A stretch of 54,718 nt of DNA. It comes from Nocardioides sp. Lineage in GTDB: Bacteria; Actinomycetota; Actinomycetes; Propionibacteriales; Nocardioidaceae. The notes under the pieces are model-generated. The model saw only the letters and a list, made by a program, of their open reading frames with translations, ran no database searches and was not told the DNA's origin. The stretch's first letter is position 1, and every line of letters starts with the position of its first letter. The position numbers and the translations under genes were made by a program. The stretch covers positions 1-54,718 of the forward strand of contig NZ_JAEMSS010000003.1 in NCBI RefSeq assembly GCF_016462705.1. The letters are read 5' to 3'. This document shows, piece after piece, positions 15,413-23,386 of the stretch.

Positions 15413-16204
15413 ATGGCCGCCGTGATCGAGTTCGCCGGGGTGACGGTCCGGCGGGGCCAGGCAGTGCTGCTCGACGACGTCGACTGGGTGGTCGAGGAGG
15501 ACGAGCGCTGGGTCATCCTCGGTCCCAACGGTGCCGGCAAGACCACCCTGCTGCAGGTCGCCGCGGCCCAGATCCATCCCACCGACGGCGTCGCGGCCGT
15601 GCTCGAGGAGGTGCTCGGCACCGTCGACGTGTTCGAGCTGCGGCCCCGGATCGGCCTGACCAGCGCCGCGCTGGGGGAGCGGGTCCCGCGGGACGAGCGC
15701 GTGCACGACGTCGTCGTCTCGGCGTCGTACGGCGTCGTCGGACGCTGGCGCGAGGAGTACGACGACCTCGACCACGGCCGCGCCGCCGGGCTGCTCCGCG
15801 AGCTGGGCGTCGCCCACCTCGCCGACCGGACCTTCGGCACCCTCAGCGAGGGCGAGCGCAAACGGGTCCAGATCGCCCGGGCCCTGATGACCGACCCGGA
15901 GCTGCTCCTGCTGGACGAGCCCGCCGCCGGGCTCGACCTCGGCGGACGCGAGGACCTCGTCTCGACGCTGTCGACGCTGGCGATGGACCCCGACTCCCCG
16001 GCGACGGTCCTGGTGTCGCACCACGTCGAGGAGATCCCTCCCGGCTTCAGCCACGCGCTGCTGCTCCGCGAGGGCCGGGTCGTGGCCGGCGGACTCCTCG
16101 ACGAGGTCCTCACCGAGGACCACCTCTCCACCACGTTCGGGATGCCGCTGGTGCTGGACAAGGCCGACGACCGATGGGCGGCCCGACGACGGCGGATGCA
16201 CTAG
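15413..16204 (+). CDS. ABC transporter ATP-binding protein without adjacent permease
   Basis: This 263-residue single ATPase domain has Walker A LGPNGAGKTTL, signature LSEGERKRVQIARAL, Walker B LLLLDEP and the switch His in SHHVEEIPP. The sequence resembles the iron/molybdate-type cytoplasmic ATPases (ModF/YlmA-like), but no membrane or binding-protein gene is adjacent. Its transport partner is therefore encoded elsewhere, or it has a non-transport role. The ATG at 15413 follows TAGGGT. Its TAG stop forms the first three bases of the -10 box of the NfeD gene. Confidence 0.88.
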   Translation: MAAVIEFAGVTVRRGQAVLLDDVDWVVEEDERWVILGPNGAGKTTLLQVAAAQIHPTDGVAAVLEEVLGTVDVFELRPRIGLTSAALGERVPRDERVHDVVVSASYGVVGRWREEYDDLDHGRAAGLLRELGVAHLADRTFGTLSEGERKRVQIARALMTDPELLLLDEPAAGLDLGGREDLVSTLSTLAMDPDSPATVLVSHHVEEIPPGFSHALLLREGRVVAGGLLDEVLTEDHLSTTFGMPLVLDKADDRWAARRRRMH

Positions 16205-16207
16205 GTT
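16202..16207 (+). promoter_or_regulatory. Putative -10 box TAGGTT of the NfeD gene, sharing the ABC stop codon
   Basis: TAGGTT ends 6 bases before the ATG at 16214, and its TAG is the stop codon of the ABC ATPase gene. Confidence 0.5.
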
Positions 16208-16213
16208 TCGGCC

Positions 16214-16675
16214 ATGGACTGGATCAGCGACCATCTGACCGCGGTCTTCCTGGGACTGGCCATCGTGCTGGGTGTCGCAGAGCTGGCCAGCATGGACCTG
16301 ATCCTGCTGATGCTCGCCGCCGGCGCGCTCGCGGGCATGGTCAGCTCGCTCGCCGGTGCGGGCTTCGTGGTCTCGGCACTGGTGGCGGCGGGCGTGGCCA
16401 CCGCCTGCCTGGCCCTGGTGCGGCCGTCGCTGGTCAAGCGTCTGCACTCGGGTCCGGAGCTCCAGCTCGGCCACGGCAAGCTGGTCGGTGCCCAGGGCAT
16501 CGTGACCGAGCGGATCACCGGCCTCCAGGCGGGCCGGATCAAGCTCGCTGGTGAGTTCTGGACGGCCGCCCCCTACGACGACACGATCGCCATCGAGCCC
16601 GGGGAGACGGTCGAGGTGCTGGAGATCAAGGGGGCCACCGCCTACGTCCACCCGGTTCCGCGCCTAGAGTCCTGA
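16214..16675 (+). CDS. NfeD family membrane protein
   Basis: This 153-residue protein has two or three membrane helices in residues 8-75 (AVFLGLAIVLGVAEL, LILLMLAAGALAGMVSSL, GVATACLALV) and a soluble C-terminal OB-fold (GKLVGAQGIVTERI, GRIKLAGEFWTA, VLEIKGATAYV). NfeD proteins pair with SPFH/stomatin proteins in membrane microdomains, and the next gene is indeed an SPFH protein. It is the short form, without the ClpP-like protease domain. The ATG lies 6 bases after TAGGTT, so the mRNA is probably leaderless. Confidence 0.9.
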   Translation: MDWISDHLTAVFLGLAIVLGVAELASMDLILLMLAAGALAGMVSSLAGAGFVVSALVAAGVATACLALVRPSLVKRLHSGPELQLGHGKLVGAQGIVTERITGLQAGRIKLAGEFWTAAPYDDTIAIEPGETVEVLEIKGATAYVHPVPRLES

Positions 16676-16759
16676 CTAGACCCCTGCTGGAACCGACCCG
16701 GCTCCGTCGTACGTCTTGTAGAGCACAACCGACGCATCACCCAGAGTGAGGAGACGCCC

Positions 16760-17905
16760 ATGGGCGGTCTGATCGTCCTGATCCTCTTGCTGCTGCTGTT
16801 CATCTTCGTGATCACGGTGCTGGCCAAGACGGTGCGGATCGTGCCGCAGGCCCGGGCCGGCATCGTCGAGCGGTTCGGCAAGTACAAGCAGACCCTGCCC
16901 GCGGGGCTCAACATCGTGATGCCGTTCATCGACAAGGTGCGCTACCTCATCGACCTGCGCGAGCAGGTCGTGAGCTTCCCGCCGCAGCCGGTGATCACCG
17001 AGGACAACCTGGTGGTGTCGATCGACACGGTCATCTACTTCCAGGTCACCGACCCGATCGCAGCGACCTACGAGATCGCCAACTACATCCAGGCCGTCGA
17101 GCAGCTCACCATGACCACCCTGCGCAACATCGTGGGTGGCATGGACCTCGAGCAGACGCTGACCAGCCGCGAGGAGATCAACCACGGGCTGCGCGGCGTG
17201 CTCGACGAGGCGACCGGCAAGTGGGGCATCCGGGTCAACCGGGTGGAGATCAAGGGCATCGACCCGCCGCCGTCGATCAAGGACGCGATGGAGAAGCAGA
17301 TGCGGGCGGACCGCGACAAGCGGGCGCTCATCCTGACCGCGGAAGGCCAGCGGCAGTCGGCCATCCTCACCGCGGAGGGCAACAAGCAGTCCGCGATCCT
17401 CAACGCCGAGGGCGACCGGGAGTCCCAGATCCTGCGCGCCCAGGCCGACCGGGAGGCCCAGATCCTGCGGGCCCAGGGTGAGGGCCAGGCCATCCAGACC
17501 GTGTTCCAGGCGATCCACGACGGTCAGCCCGACCAGTCGCTGCTCGCCTACCAGTACCTCCAGATGATGCCCAAGATCGCCGAGGGCGACGCCAACAAGG
17601 TGTGGGTCATCCCGTCCGAGATCACCAAGGCCCTCGAGGGGCTCGGCTCGTCCATCCACGAGATCGCGGGCATCCCGAAGGACTCGGGTGGCCCCCGGAC
17701 CCGAGTCGACATGGGCAGCATGGAGCGCGAGCGGCTCGGTGGCAGCGGTGCCCTGCACGACCGTGAGCTGAGCGAGGCCAACCAGGCGGTGAAGGAGGCC
17801 ATCGCGGCCGCCGAGGACGCCGCGGGACCCACCGGCGGGGTCGACCCGCCGCCCGCCGCCGAGCCTCCTGCTCCGCCGGCGCCTCCGGCCCCGCCTGCCA
17901 GCTAG
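16760..17905 (+). CDS. SPFH/band-7 (stomatin-like, paraslipin) membrane protein
   Basis: This 381-residue protein has one N-terminal membrane helix (LIVLILLLLLFIFVITVLA) followed by the SPFH domain (IVPQARAGIVERFGKYKQTL, YLIDLREQVVSFPPQPVITEDN). From about residue 185 comes a helical stretch with repeated units of the type QSAILTAEG/QILRAQAD, typical of stomatin oligomers. The tail is Pro/Ala-rich (PAPPAPPAPPAS). It scaffolds membrane microdomains with NfeD, encoded just upstream. GAGGAG lies 6 bases before the ATG, so this gene uses a normal ribosome site, unlike many neighbours. Confidence 0.93.
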   Translation: MGGLIVLILLLLLFIFVITVLAKTVRIVPQARAGIVERFGKYKQTLPAGLNIVMPFIDKVRYLIDLREQVVSFPPQPVITEDNLVVSIDTVIYFQVTDPIAATYEIANYIQAVEQLTMTTLRNIVGGMDLEQTLTSREEINHGLRGVLDEATGKWGIRVNRVEIKGIDPPPSIKDAMEKQMRADRDKRALILTAEGQRQSAILTAEGNKQSAILNAEGDRESQILRAQADREAQILRAQGEGQAIQTVFQAIHDGQPDQSLLAYQYLQMMPKIAEGDANKVWVIPSEITKALEGLGSSIHEIAGIPKDSGGPRTRVDMGSMERERLGGSGALHDRELSEANQAVKEAIAAAEDAAGPTGGVDPPPAAEPPAPPAPPAPPAS

Positions 17906-17908
17906 CGG

Positions 17909-18679
17909 GTGTCGCTGCTCGAGGCGCTCCTGATCGGGCTGGCCGGGCTCGCGGCAGGGACCATCAACACCGTCGTCGGCTCCGGCACTCTGATCACCTT
18001 CCCGACGTTGCTCGCGTTCGGCGTACCCCCGGTGACGGCCAACGTCTCCAACAACATCGGGCTGGTGCCGGGTTCGTTGTCCGGGGCGATCGGCTACCGG
18101 CGCGAGCTCGCCGGCCAGCGCGGCCGGGTCCTGAGGCTCGCCGCCGCGTCGGTGATCGGAGCGGTCGGCGGCGCGGTCCTGCTCCTCACGCTGGACGAGG
18201 ACGCGTTCGAGGCCATCGTGCCGGTGCTGATCCTCCTCGGCCTGACCATGGTCGTCCTGCAGCCGAGGATCACCCGCTGGATCACGGCGCGACGGGAGCG
18301 CACGGGGACGCACCCCACCGGGGCGACCGGGTCCTGGTGGGTCTGGCCCCTGGTCCTGGTGACGGGCGTCTACGGCGGCTACTTCGGCGCGGCTCAGGGG
18401 GTCCTGCTGATGGCCGTCATGGGGATCGGCATCCAGGAGACCCTCCAGCGCCTCAACGGCGTCAAGAACGTCCTGGCCATGCTGGTCAACCTCGTGGCCG
18501 GGACCGTGTTCGCCTTCGTCGCCGAGGTCGACTGGCTGGTCGTCGCCCTGATCGGGGTCGGCTCGGTGATCGGGGGGCAGCTCGGCGCGACGGTCGGGCG
18601 CCGGCTCCCGGACCCGGTCCTGCGGGTGACCATCGTGGTCGTGGGCCTGTCCGCGCTGATCGTGTTCCTGCTGACCTAG
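17909..18679 (+). CDS. TauE/SafE family membrane exporter
   Basis: This 256-residue protein has about eight membrane helices in two repeats. The first repeat begins GLAAGTINTVVGSGTLITFP and the second GVYGGYFGAAQGVLLMA, the conserved glycine-rich motifs of the TauE/SafE (sulfite/sulfonate exporter) family. It likely moves a small organic or sulfur anion across the plasma membrane; the substrate is unknown. The GTG start lies only three bases after the SPFH stop and lacks a clear Shine-Dalgarno sequence, so it probably depends on translation of the upstream gene. Confidence 0.88.
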   Translation: MSLLEALLIGLAGLAAGTINTVVGSGTLITFPTLLAFGVPPVTANVSNNIGLVPGSLSGAIGYRRELAGQRGRVLRLAAASVIGAVGGAVLLLTLDEDAFEAIVPVLILLGLTMVVLQPRITRWITARRERTGTHPTGATGSWWVWPLVLVTGVYGGYFGAAQGVLLMAVMGIGIQETLQRLNGVKNVLAMLVNLVAGTVFAFVAEVDWLVVALIGVGSVIGGQLGATVGRRLPDPVLRVTIVVVGLSALIVFLLT

Positions 18680-18691
18680 GAGCGCCGGGGC

Positions 18692-19048
18692 CTACTTCTT
18701 CCGCAGGGAGACGATGCCCTGACCGACGGCCATCAGCGCGACACCGGCCAGCAGGGCCGCGGGGACCGGCTTGACGGACTTGTCGGTGAGCCCGAGACCG
18801 GCGGCACCCGCGTCGGCGGCGTCGACCGCGATGCCGGCCACGACCAGGTTGCGGCGGGCGGTGCCCTTGGCGAGCAGCGTGGCAGCGCCCAGGGCGATGT
18901 CGCGGGAGCCGAACAGCCGGGCTCCGAGGGCCAGCTCGGGGTTGCGCTCCAGGTCGTGCCCCATGATCCGGGCCGCGAGGTCCGGGCGCACGAAGAAGAG
19001 GAGGCCGACGATGATGCGGCCGAGCGACAGTCCGATGATCGGGTTCAT
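18692..19048 (-). CDS. Small membrane protein of unknown function
   Basis: The 118-residue product has three or four weakly hydrophobic segments (LGRIIVGLLFFVRP, GARLFGSRDIALGAATLLA, NLVVAGIAVDAADAGAAGLG, ALLAGVALMAVGQGIV) and ends in RKK. This suggests a small polytopic membrane protein like the DUF4267-type group, but I cannot name the family with confidence. The ATG lies 6 bases after TAGGCT, whose TAG is the stop of the preceding gene. It converges with the TauE-like gene, with 12 bases between the stops. Confidence 0.72.
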   Translation of the reverse strand: MNPIIGLSLGRIIVGLLFFVRPDLAARIMGHDLERNPELALGARLFGSRDIALGAATLLAKGTARRNLVVAGIAVDAADAGAAGLGLTDKSVKPVPAALLAGVALMAVGQGIVSLRKK

Positions 19049-19054
19049 GGCGCG

Positions 19055-19060
19055 AGCCTA
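19055..19060 (-). promoter_or_regulatory. Putative -10 box TAGGCT sharing the upstream stop codon
   Basis: Minus-strand TAGGCT, 6 bases before the ATG at 19048. Its TAG (19060-19058) ends the 143-aa gene upstream. Confidence 0.5.
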
Positions 19061-19489
19061 GGGGGCGGCGGCGTGGACGCGGGGACCGAGTGGGTTGACC
19101 AACGGGTTGTTCTTCGGGATGTCCGTGCGGCGGCCCCAGGTGTCGGACGGGTACGGCTTGGTGATGGCCTGCGACCGGGCGCCCACCCGGACCCATTCCG
19201 GGCGTTTGAGGCAGACGCGCGGCACCGTCAGCCGGAGCAGGTTCGCTGCGGCGTCGGCCTCGCCGACCATGCCGGAGCACGGGCGCCCCACCTGCACCGT
19301 CGCCACGTTGCCGCACTCGTCGGGCTTCCCGGGCTTGGCCTCCTTCGCGAGGAAGACCTCGACCTCACCGCCGCGCTCGAAACGGTCGACCGAGACACTG
19401 AAGTCCGGTCCCGGGGTGCGCACGCTGAAGCTCGCGACGAACCTCTGGCGCTTCCTCACCTCCCGCAGCGCGAGCTCGAGGACCCGCAC
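19058..19489 (-). CDS. Hypothetical protein (143 aa)
   Basis: The frame has good coding character but no family I recognise. Two cysteines (PDECGNVATVQVGRPC) and a later CLKRPEWVRVG could form a disulfide or metal site. The pattern VxVPRxCLxRPxWVRVG followed by DTWGRR resembles the ends of secreted beta-rich domains in related actinobacteria, but no signal peptide is seen here. It may be a displaced or truncated copy of such a domain. The GTG start lies 6 bases after TAGGGT, whose TAG is the stop of the alpha/beta hydrolase gene. Confidence 0.6.
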   Translation of the reverse strand: MRVLELALREVRKRQRFVASFSVRTPGPDFSVSVDRFERGGEVEVFLAKEAKPGKPDECGNVATVQVGRPCSGMVGEADAAANLLRLTVPRVCLKRPEWVRVGARSQAITKPYPSDTWGRRTDIPKNNPLVNPLGPRVHAAAP

Positions 19490-19495
19490 GCCGTG

Positions 19496-19501
19496 ACCCT
19501 A
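19496..19501 (-). promoter_or_regulatory. Putative -10 box TAGGGT sharing the hydrolase stop codon
   Basis: Minus-strand TAGGGT, 6 bases before the GTG at 19489. Its first three bases are the TAG stop of the alpha/beta hydrolase gene. Confidence 0.5.
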
Positions 19502-20491
19502 CGACTCGGAGGAGCGGTCGACGTACGCCGCTCGCCAGGTCTCGATCTCCTCGTAGACCTGCGCGCGGGGTCCGGGTCGCGAGAGCACGACGTCGTGCCG
19601 GGCGCCCTCGACCGCGACGTAGGTGACGTGCGGGCCGAAGGCGGTCGCCCACTGCCGGATCTGCGCGACGTCGAGGACGATGTCGGTGCCGTGTGCGTCG
19701 TCGTCGAGCTCGGCCGGGGTCGACGAGCGGCCCGACGAGAGGACCAGCACGGGGCAGCGGATGTCCAGGCCGCGGTGCAGCTCGGCGTGCCCGTGCCGGA
19801 TCGCCCGCAGCCAACCGGCGTAGATCGTGAACGACTGGACCGGCTTCCAGAGCAGGTCGAAGTCCCACTCGCCCTCGTGGTCGCGGTGCAGGCTGCGCGC
19901 GTAGAAGCCGCTGACCTGCCGCTTGATCTCCCGCATCGGCTGCCGGACTCCGACCTGGTTGAGGACCGGCGTGCTCGCCGCCCGCAGGAGGGTGCCGCCG
20001 GCGAGGTCGGTCCAGGGGGAGTTGAGCACCACGCCCGCGAGCTGCTCGGGCTGGAAGGCGTTCGCCCAGAGCCCGACCACCAGGCCCCCGGTCGAGTGCG
20101 CGGACAGCACGACGTGGTCGTGCCCGTCCCGGACCACGATCCGGTGCCAGGCCTCCTCGATCTCGTCGAAGTGCTCCTTCAGGTCGCCCACGTAGTTGGG
20201 GGTCTGGTGGGGTCGGAGCGACCGGCCGTACTTGCGCAGGTCGAGGGCGTAGAAGTCGTAGCCGCGGTCGGCCCACCACTCGGCGAACTCGGTCTGGAAG
20301 AAGTAGTCGGCGAAACCGTGCACGTGCAGCACTGCCTTGGTGAGCTTCTTCCGGCTGCCCTTGGGCTTCACGCCGGGCCGGTGCACCAGCGTCGCGACCA
20401 CCTCACCCTCGTGGTCGTCCGGCAGGGTCAACGTCTCGGCCAGATAGGGCTCGCCCAGGACGTCCGGGACCCAGGTCGTCTCGCTGCTCAC
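19499..20491 (-). CDS. Alpha/beta hydrolase (serine aminopeptidase/monoacylglycerol-lipase-like)
   Basis: This 330-residue cytoplasmic hydrolase has the oxyanion region VLHVHGFADYF, the YALDLRKYGRS strand turn and the nucleophile elbow SAHSTGG. The catalytic His is probably in VEGARHDV. This is the Hydrolase_4 pattern of lipases and esterases; the substrate is unknown. The GTG start at 20491 overlaps the stop of the gamma-glutamyl hydrolase gene by 4 bases (GTGA), so it is the last coupled member of the amine operon. The much longer ORF-track frame continues antisense-like upstream and was trimmed. Confidence 0.88.
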   Translation of the reverse strand: MSSETTWVPDVLGEPYLAETLTLPDDHEGEVVATLVHRPGVKPKGSRKKLTKAVLHVHGFADYFFQTEFAEWWADRGYDFYALDLRKYGRSLRPHQTPNYVGDLKEHFDEIEEAWHRIVVRDGHDHVVLSAHSTGGLVVGLWANAFQPEQLAGVVLNSPWTDLAGGTLLRAASTPVLNQVGVRQPMREIKRQVSGFYARSLHRDHEGEWDFDLLWKPVQSFTIYAGWLRAIRHGHAELHRGLDIRCPVLVLSSGRSSTPAELDDDAHGTDIVLDVAQIRQWATAFGPHVTYVAVEGARHDVVLSRPGPRAQVYEEIETWRAAYVDRSSES

Positions 20492-21201
20492 GAGGCAGAA
20501 CGGTACGCCGCCGCGGCCGCGACCAGCCCGGCGAGCAGGCCGACGTCGGCCGCTGTCTCCGGGTGCCACTGCACCCCGACGCAGAACCGGTCGCCGGGTG
20601 ACTCCATGGCCTCCAGCGTGCCGTCGGCGGCCCGCGCCGCCGCCGTGAACCCCGGGTGCTCGGCCACCGACTGGTGGTGGTGGCAGCTCACCGCGAGGGC
20701 CGGACCCACCAGGCCCGCCACCCGGGTGCCGGGCTCGGTGATCACCTCGACGTCGCCGAAGACGTCGCCGCCGGGGCTGTGCTCGTCGTGGCCGACGAGG
20801 TCCGGCGTGTGCTGGTCCAGCCGGCCGCCGGCGTGCACGGCCATGACCTGCATGCCGCGGCAGACCCCCAGGACGGGCAGGCCCACCGCGTCGGCGGCGT
20901 CGAGCAGCGCGGTCTCCCAGGCGTCCCGGTCGGGGCGCCAGCCGGCCGTGCGCGGGTGCGGCTCGGCGTCGTAGCGAGCGGGCTCGACGTCGGCACCACC
21001 GGAGATGACCAGGCCGTCCAGCCGCGAGACCGCGGCCTCGGCCGCGCCGGCGGCGTCGGTCGGCGGCAGCAGGACCGGCACGCCACCGACCGAGGTCACC
21101 GCCTCGGCGTACTGCGCGGGGAGGAGGTCGGCCCGCTGCTCCCACACGCCCCACGCGGCCACCTCGCGGTAGACGGTGAGTCCGATGAGCGGTGGGGACA
21201 T
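20488..21201 (-). CDS. Gamma-glutamyl-gamma-aminobutyrate hydrolase-like protein (PuuD family, class I glutamine amidotransferase fold)
   Basis: This 237-residue peptidase-C26 type hydrolase has the nucleophile Cys in GVCRGMQ and the His-Glu of the triad in QWHPE. It frees glutamate from gamma-glutamylated compounds; PuuD acts on gamma-Glu-GABA. In this operon it should be the last step, releasing the oxidised amine product from its gamma-glutamyl carrier. ATG at 21201 overlaps the SDR stop by one base (TGATG), and its own stop overlaps the next GTG. Exact substrate is not readable from the sequence. Confidence 0.9.
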   Translation of the reverse strand: MSPPLIGLTVYREVAAWGVWEQRADLLPAQYAEAVTSVGGVPVLLPPTDAAGAAEAAVSRLDGLVISGGADVEPARYDAEPHPRTAGWRPDRDAWETALLDAADAVGLPVLGVCRGMQVMAVHAGGRLDQHTPDLVGHDEHSPGGDVFGDVEVITEPGTRVAGLVGPALAVSCHHHQSVAEHPGFTAAARAADGTLEAMESPGDRFCVGVQWHPETAADVGLLAGLVAAAAAYRSAS

Positions 21202-21989
21202 CACAGCGGTGTGACGTAGGCCCCGGAGATCCCGCCGTCGACCAGGAAGGTGCTCGCCGTCATGAAGGACGACTCGTCGGAGGCGAGGAAGAGCACGGCG
21301 TTGGCCATCTCCTCGGGCTCGCCGAACCGGCCCATCGGGACATGCACCAGCCGCCGGGCGGCCCGCTCGGCGTCCTTCGCGAAGAGCTCCTTGAGCAGCG
21401 GCGTGTTGACCGGTCCCGGGCACAGCGCGTTGACCCGGACGCCCTCGCGGGCGAACTGCACGCCGAGCTCGCGGGTCATCGACAGCACGCCACCCTTGGA
21501 CGCCGAGTAGGAGATCTGGGAGGTCGCCGCGCCCATCACCGCGACGAACGACGCGGTGTTGATGATCGAGCCGCGCTTCTGCTCGAGCATGTAGGGCAGC
21601 GCGGCCTTGCAGCACAGGTAGACCGAGGTGAGGTTGACCTCCTGCACCCGGCGCCAGGCATCCAGCTCGGTGTCCAGGATCGAGTCGTCGTCCGGCGGGC
21701 TGATGCCGGCGTTGTTGAACGCGATGTCGACCGAGCCGTAGGTCTCCTTGGCGGTCCGGAACAGCGCGTCGACCTGGTCCTTGCTGGTCACGTCGACATG
21801 GACGTACGTCGCCACGTCGGAGCCGCCGATCCGGTTGAGCTCCTCGACGACCTGACCGCCGGCCTCGTCGTTGACGTCGCCGACGACCAGCCGGGCGCCC
21901 TCCTCGGCGAACCGCCTCGCGGTGGCCAGGCCGATGCCCGAGCAGCCGCCGGTGATGACCGCCACCCGGTCCTGGATGCGTCCTGCCAC
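21201..21989 (-). CDS. SDR family oxidoreductase of the gamma-glutamyl amine operon
   Basis: This 262-residue classical SDR has the cofactor motif TGGCSGIGLA with an acidic residue after strand 2 (VVGDVND, favouring NAD), NNAG (FNNAGIS) and catalytic Ser plus YSASK. Annotation tools will often name it 3-oxoacyl-ACP reductase, but its place between ALDH and the gamma-glutamyl hydrolase makes an alcohol dehydrogenase role more likely, for example on a gamma-glutamyl amino alcohol (inference). AGGAAGGA lies 6 bases before the GTG, and the ALDH stop is 29 bases upstream. Confidence 0.9.
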   Translation of the reverse strand: MAGRIQDRVAVITGGCSGIGLATARRFAEEGARLVVGDVNDEAGGQVVEELNRIGGSDVATYVHVDVTSKDQVDALFRTAKETYGSVDIAFNNAGISPPDDDSILDTELDAWRRVQEVNLTSVYLCCKAALPYMLEQKRGSIINTASFVAVMGAATSQISYSASKGGVLSMTRELGVQFAREGVRVNALCPGPVNTPLLKELFAKDAERAARRLVHVPMGRFGEPEEMANAVLFLASDESSFMTASTFLVDGGISGAYVTPL

Positions 21990-22018
21990 GTTGTTCCTTC
22001 CTGGCCCTCAGGGGGCGG

Positions 22019-23386
22019 TCAGTGGGCGATGAAGACGTTCTTCTCCTCGGTGAACGCGAGCGGGGCGTCCGGCCCGAGCTCACGGCCGAGGCCGGACTGC
22101 TTGTAGCCGCCGAACGGCGTCCAGTAGCGGACCGAGGAGTGGGAGTTGACCGAGAGGTTGCCGGCCTCGACGGCTCGGGCGACCCGCAGGCCGCGGCCGA
22201 GGTCGTTGGTGAAGATCGACCCGGAGAGCCCGTACTCGGTGTCGTTGGCCCTCGCCACGGCGTCCGCCTCGTCGTCGAAGGGCATCACGGCGACGACGGG
22301 GCCGAACACCTCCTCACGCCAGATCCGGCTCGCCGGGTCGTCGACGGTGACCACGCTCGGCGGCACCCACCAGCCGGGTCCGGTCGGGGCCGACCCGGCG
22401 AAGGCCACCTCGACCTCGTCGAGGAAGCCGCGCACCGAGTCGCGCTGGCCGGACGAGATGAGCGGGCCCATCTCGCTGGCCTCGTCCGCCGGGTCCAGGA
22501 CCCGGAGCCCGGTCACCGCCGGCTGGAGCAGCGAGAGGAACTCGTCGTACGCCGACCGCTCCACCAGGATCCGCGAGCGGGCGCAGCAGTCCTGGCCGGC
22601 GTTGTCGAACACGGCGTACGGCGCCGCCGCGGCCGCCGCGGCCAGGTCGGCGTCGGCGAAGACGATGTTGGAGCTCTTGCCACCGAGCTCGAGGGTGACC
22701 GCCTTGACCTGCTCGGCGCAGCCGGCCATGACCCGCTTGCCGACCTCGGTCGAGCCGGTGAAGACGACCTTGCGGACCAGCGGGTGGGTCACGAAGCGCT
22801 CGCCGACCACCGAGCCCTTGCCCGGCACGATGGTCAGGACGTGCTCCGGGAGCCCGGCCTCGAGGGCGAGCTCACCCAGCCGGATGGCCGTCAGCGGGGT
22901 CAGCTCCGCGGGCTTGAGGACCACGGTGTTCCCCGCGGCCAGCGCCGGGGCGAAGCCCCAGCCGGCGATCGGCATCGGGAAGTTCCAGGGGACGATGATC
23001 CCGACCACCCCGAGCGGCTCGTGGAAGGTCACGTCCACGCCGCCCGGCACCGGGATCTGCTTGCCGGACATCCGCTCGGGCGCCCCGGAGTAGTAGTTGA
23101 GGCAGTCCCGGACGTTGCCGGCCTCCCAGCGGGCGTTGCCCCAGGTGTGGCCCGCGTTGCGCACCTCGAGCTCGGCGAGCTCCTCGACGTGCTCCTCGAC
23201 GACGGTGGCGAACCGCCGGAGCAGCCGGGCCCGCTCGCCGGGTGCCACTGCCCGCCAGGCCGGGAACGCGGCATGTGCTGCCTCGATCGCCGCGTCCGCG
23301 CCGGCCAGGTCGGTGAGCGGGACGTCGACGACCGGCTGCTCGGTCGCCGGGTTGATGACGGTGAAGGTGCTCATGGACGTGGTCAC
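22019..23386 (-). CDS. NAD(P)-dependent aldehyde dehydrogenase
   Basis: This 455-residue ALDH superfamily protein has VPWNFPMP, the cofactor segment GSTEVGKRVM, the catalytic Glu in VTLELGGKSSN and the catalytic Cys in NAGQDCCARSR. It oxidises an aldehyde to the acid, here probably a gamma-glutamylated aminoaldehyde. The GTG at 23386 overlaps the glutamine-synthetase-like stop (GTGA) and was chosen because this coupling recurs in the operon. An ATG four codons later (23374, MSTFTVINP) is an equally real alternative. Neither has a good Shine-Dalgarno sequence. Confidence 0.93.
   Translation of the reverse strand: MTTSMSTFTVINPATEQPVVDVPLTDLAGADAAIEAAHAAFPAWRAVAPGERARLLRRFATVVEEHVEELAELEVRNAGHTWGNARWEAGNVRDCLNYYSGAPERMSGKQIPVPGGVDVTFHEPLGVVGIIVPWNFPMPIAGWGFAPALAAGNTVVLKPAELTPLTAIRLGELALEAGLPEHVLTIVPGKGSVVGERFVTHPLVRKVVFTGSTEVGKRVMAGCAEQVKAVTLELGGKSSNIVFADADLAAAAAAAPYAVFDNAGQDCCARSRILVERSAYDEFLSLLQPAVTGLRVLDPADEASEMGPLISSGQRDSVRGFLDEVEVAFAGSAPTGPGWWVPPSVVTVDDPASRIWREEVFGPVVAVMPFDDEADAVARANDTEYGLSGSIFTNDLGRGLRVARAVEAGNLSVNSHSSVRYWTPFGGYKQSGLGRELGPDAPLAFTEEKNVFIAH

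Noticed and set aside
14630-16651. 673-aa minus-strand ORF as a single gene
   Set aside because: The upstream two thirds are antisense to the ABC ATPase and NfeD genes; a start at 15373 after TACCGT fits better.
16676-18313. 545-aa minus-strand ORF
   Set aside because: Antisense to the SPFH and TauE-like genes; no family features.
21201-21989. Naming the operon SDR as a fatty-acid FabG
   Set aside because: It sits between ALDH and gamma-glutamyl hydrolase genes and has an NAD-type acidic residue; the fatty-acid FabG is at 5333.
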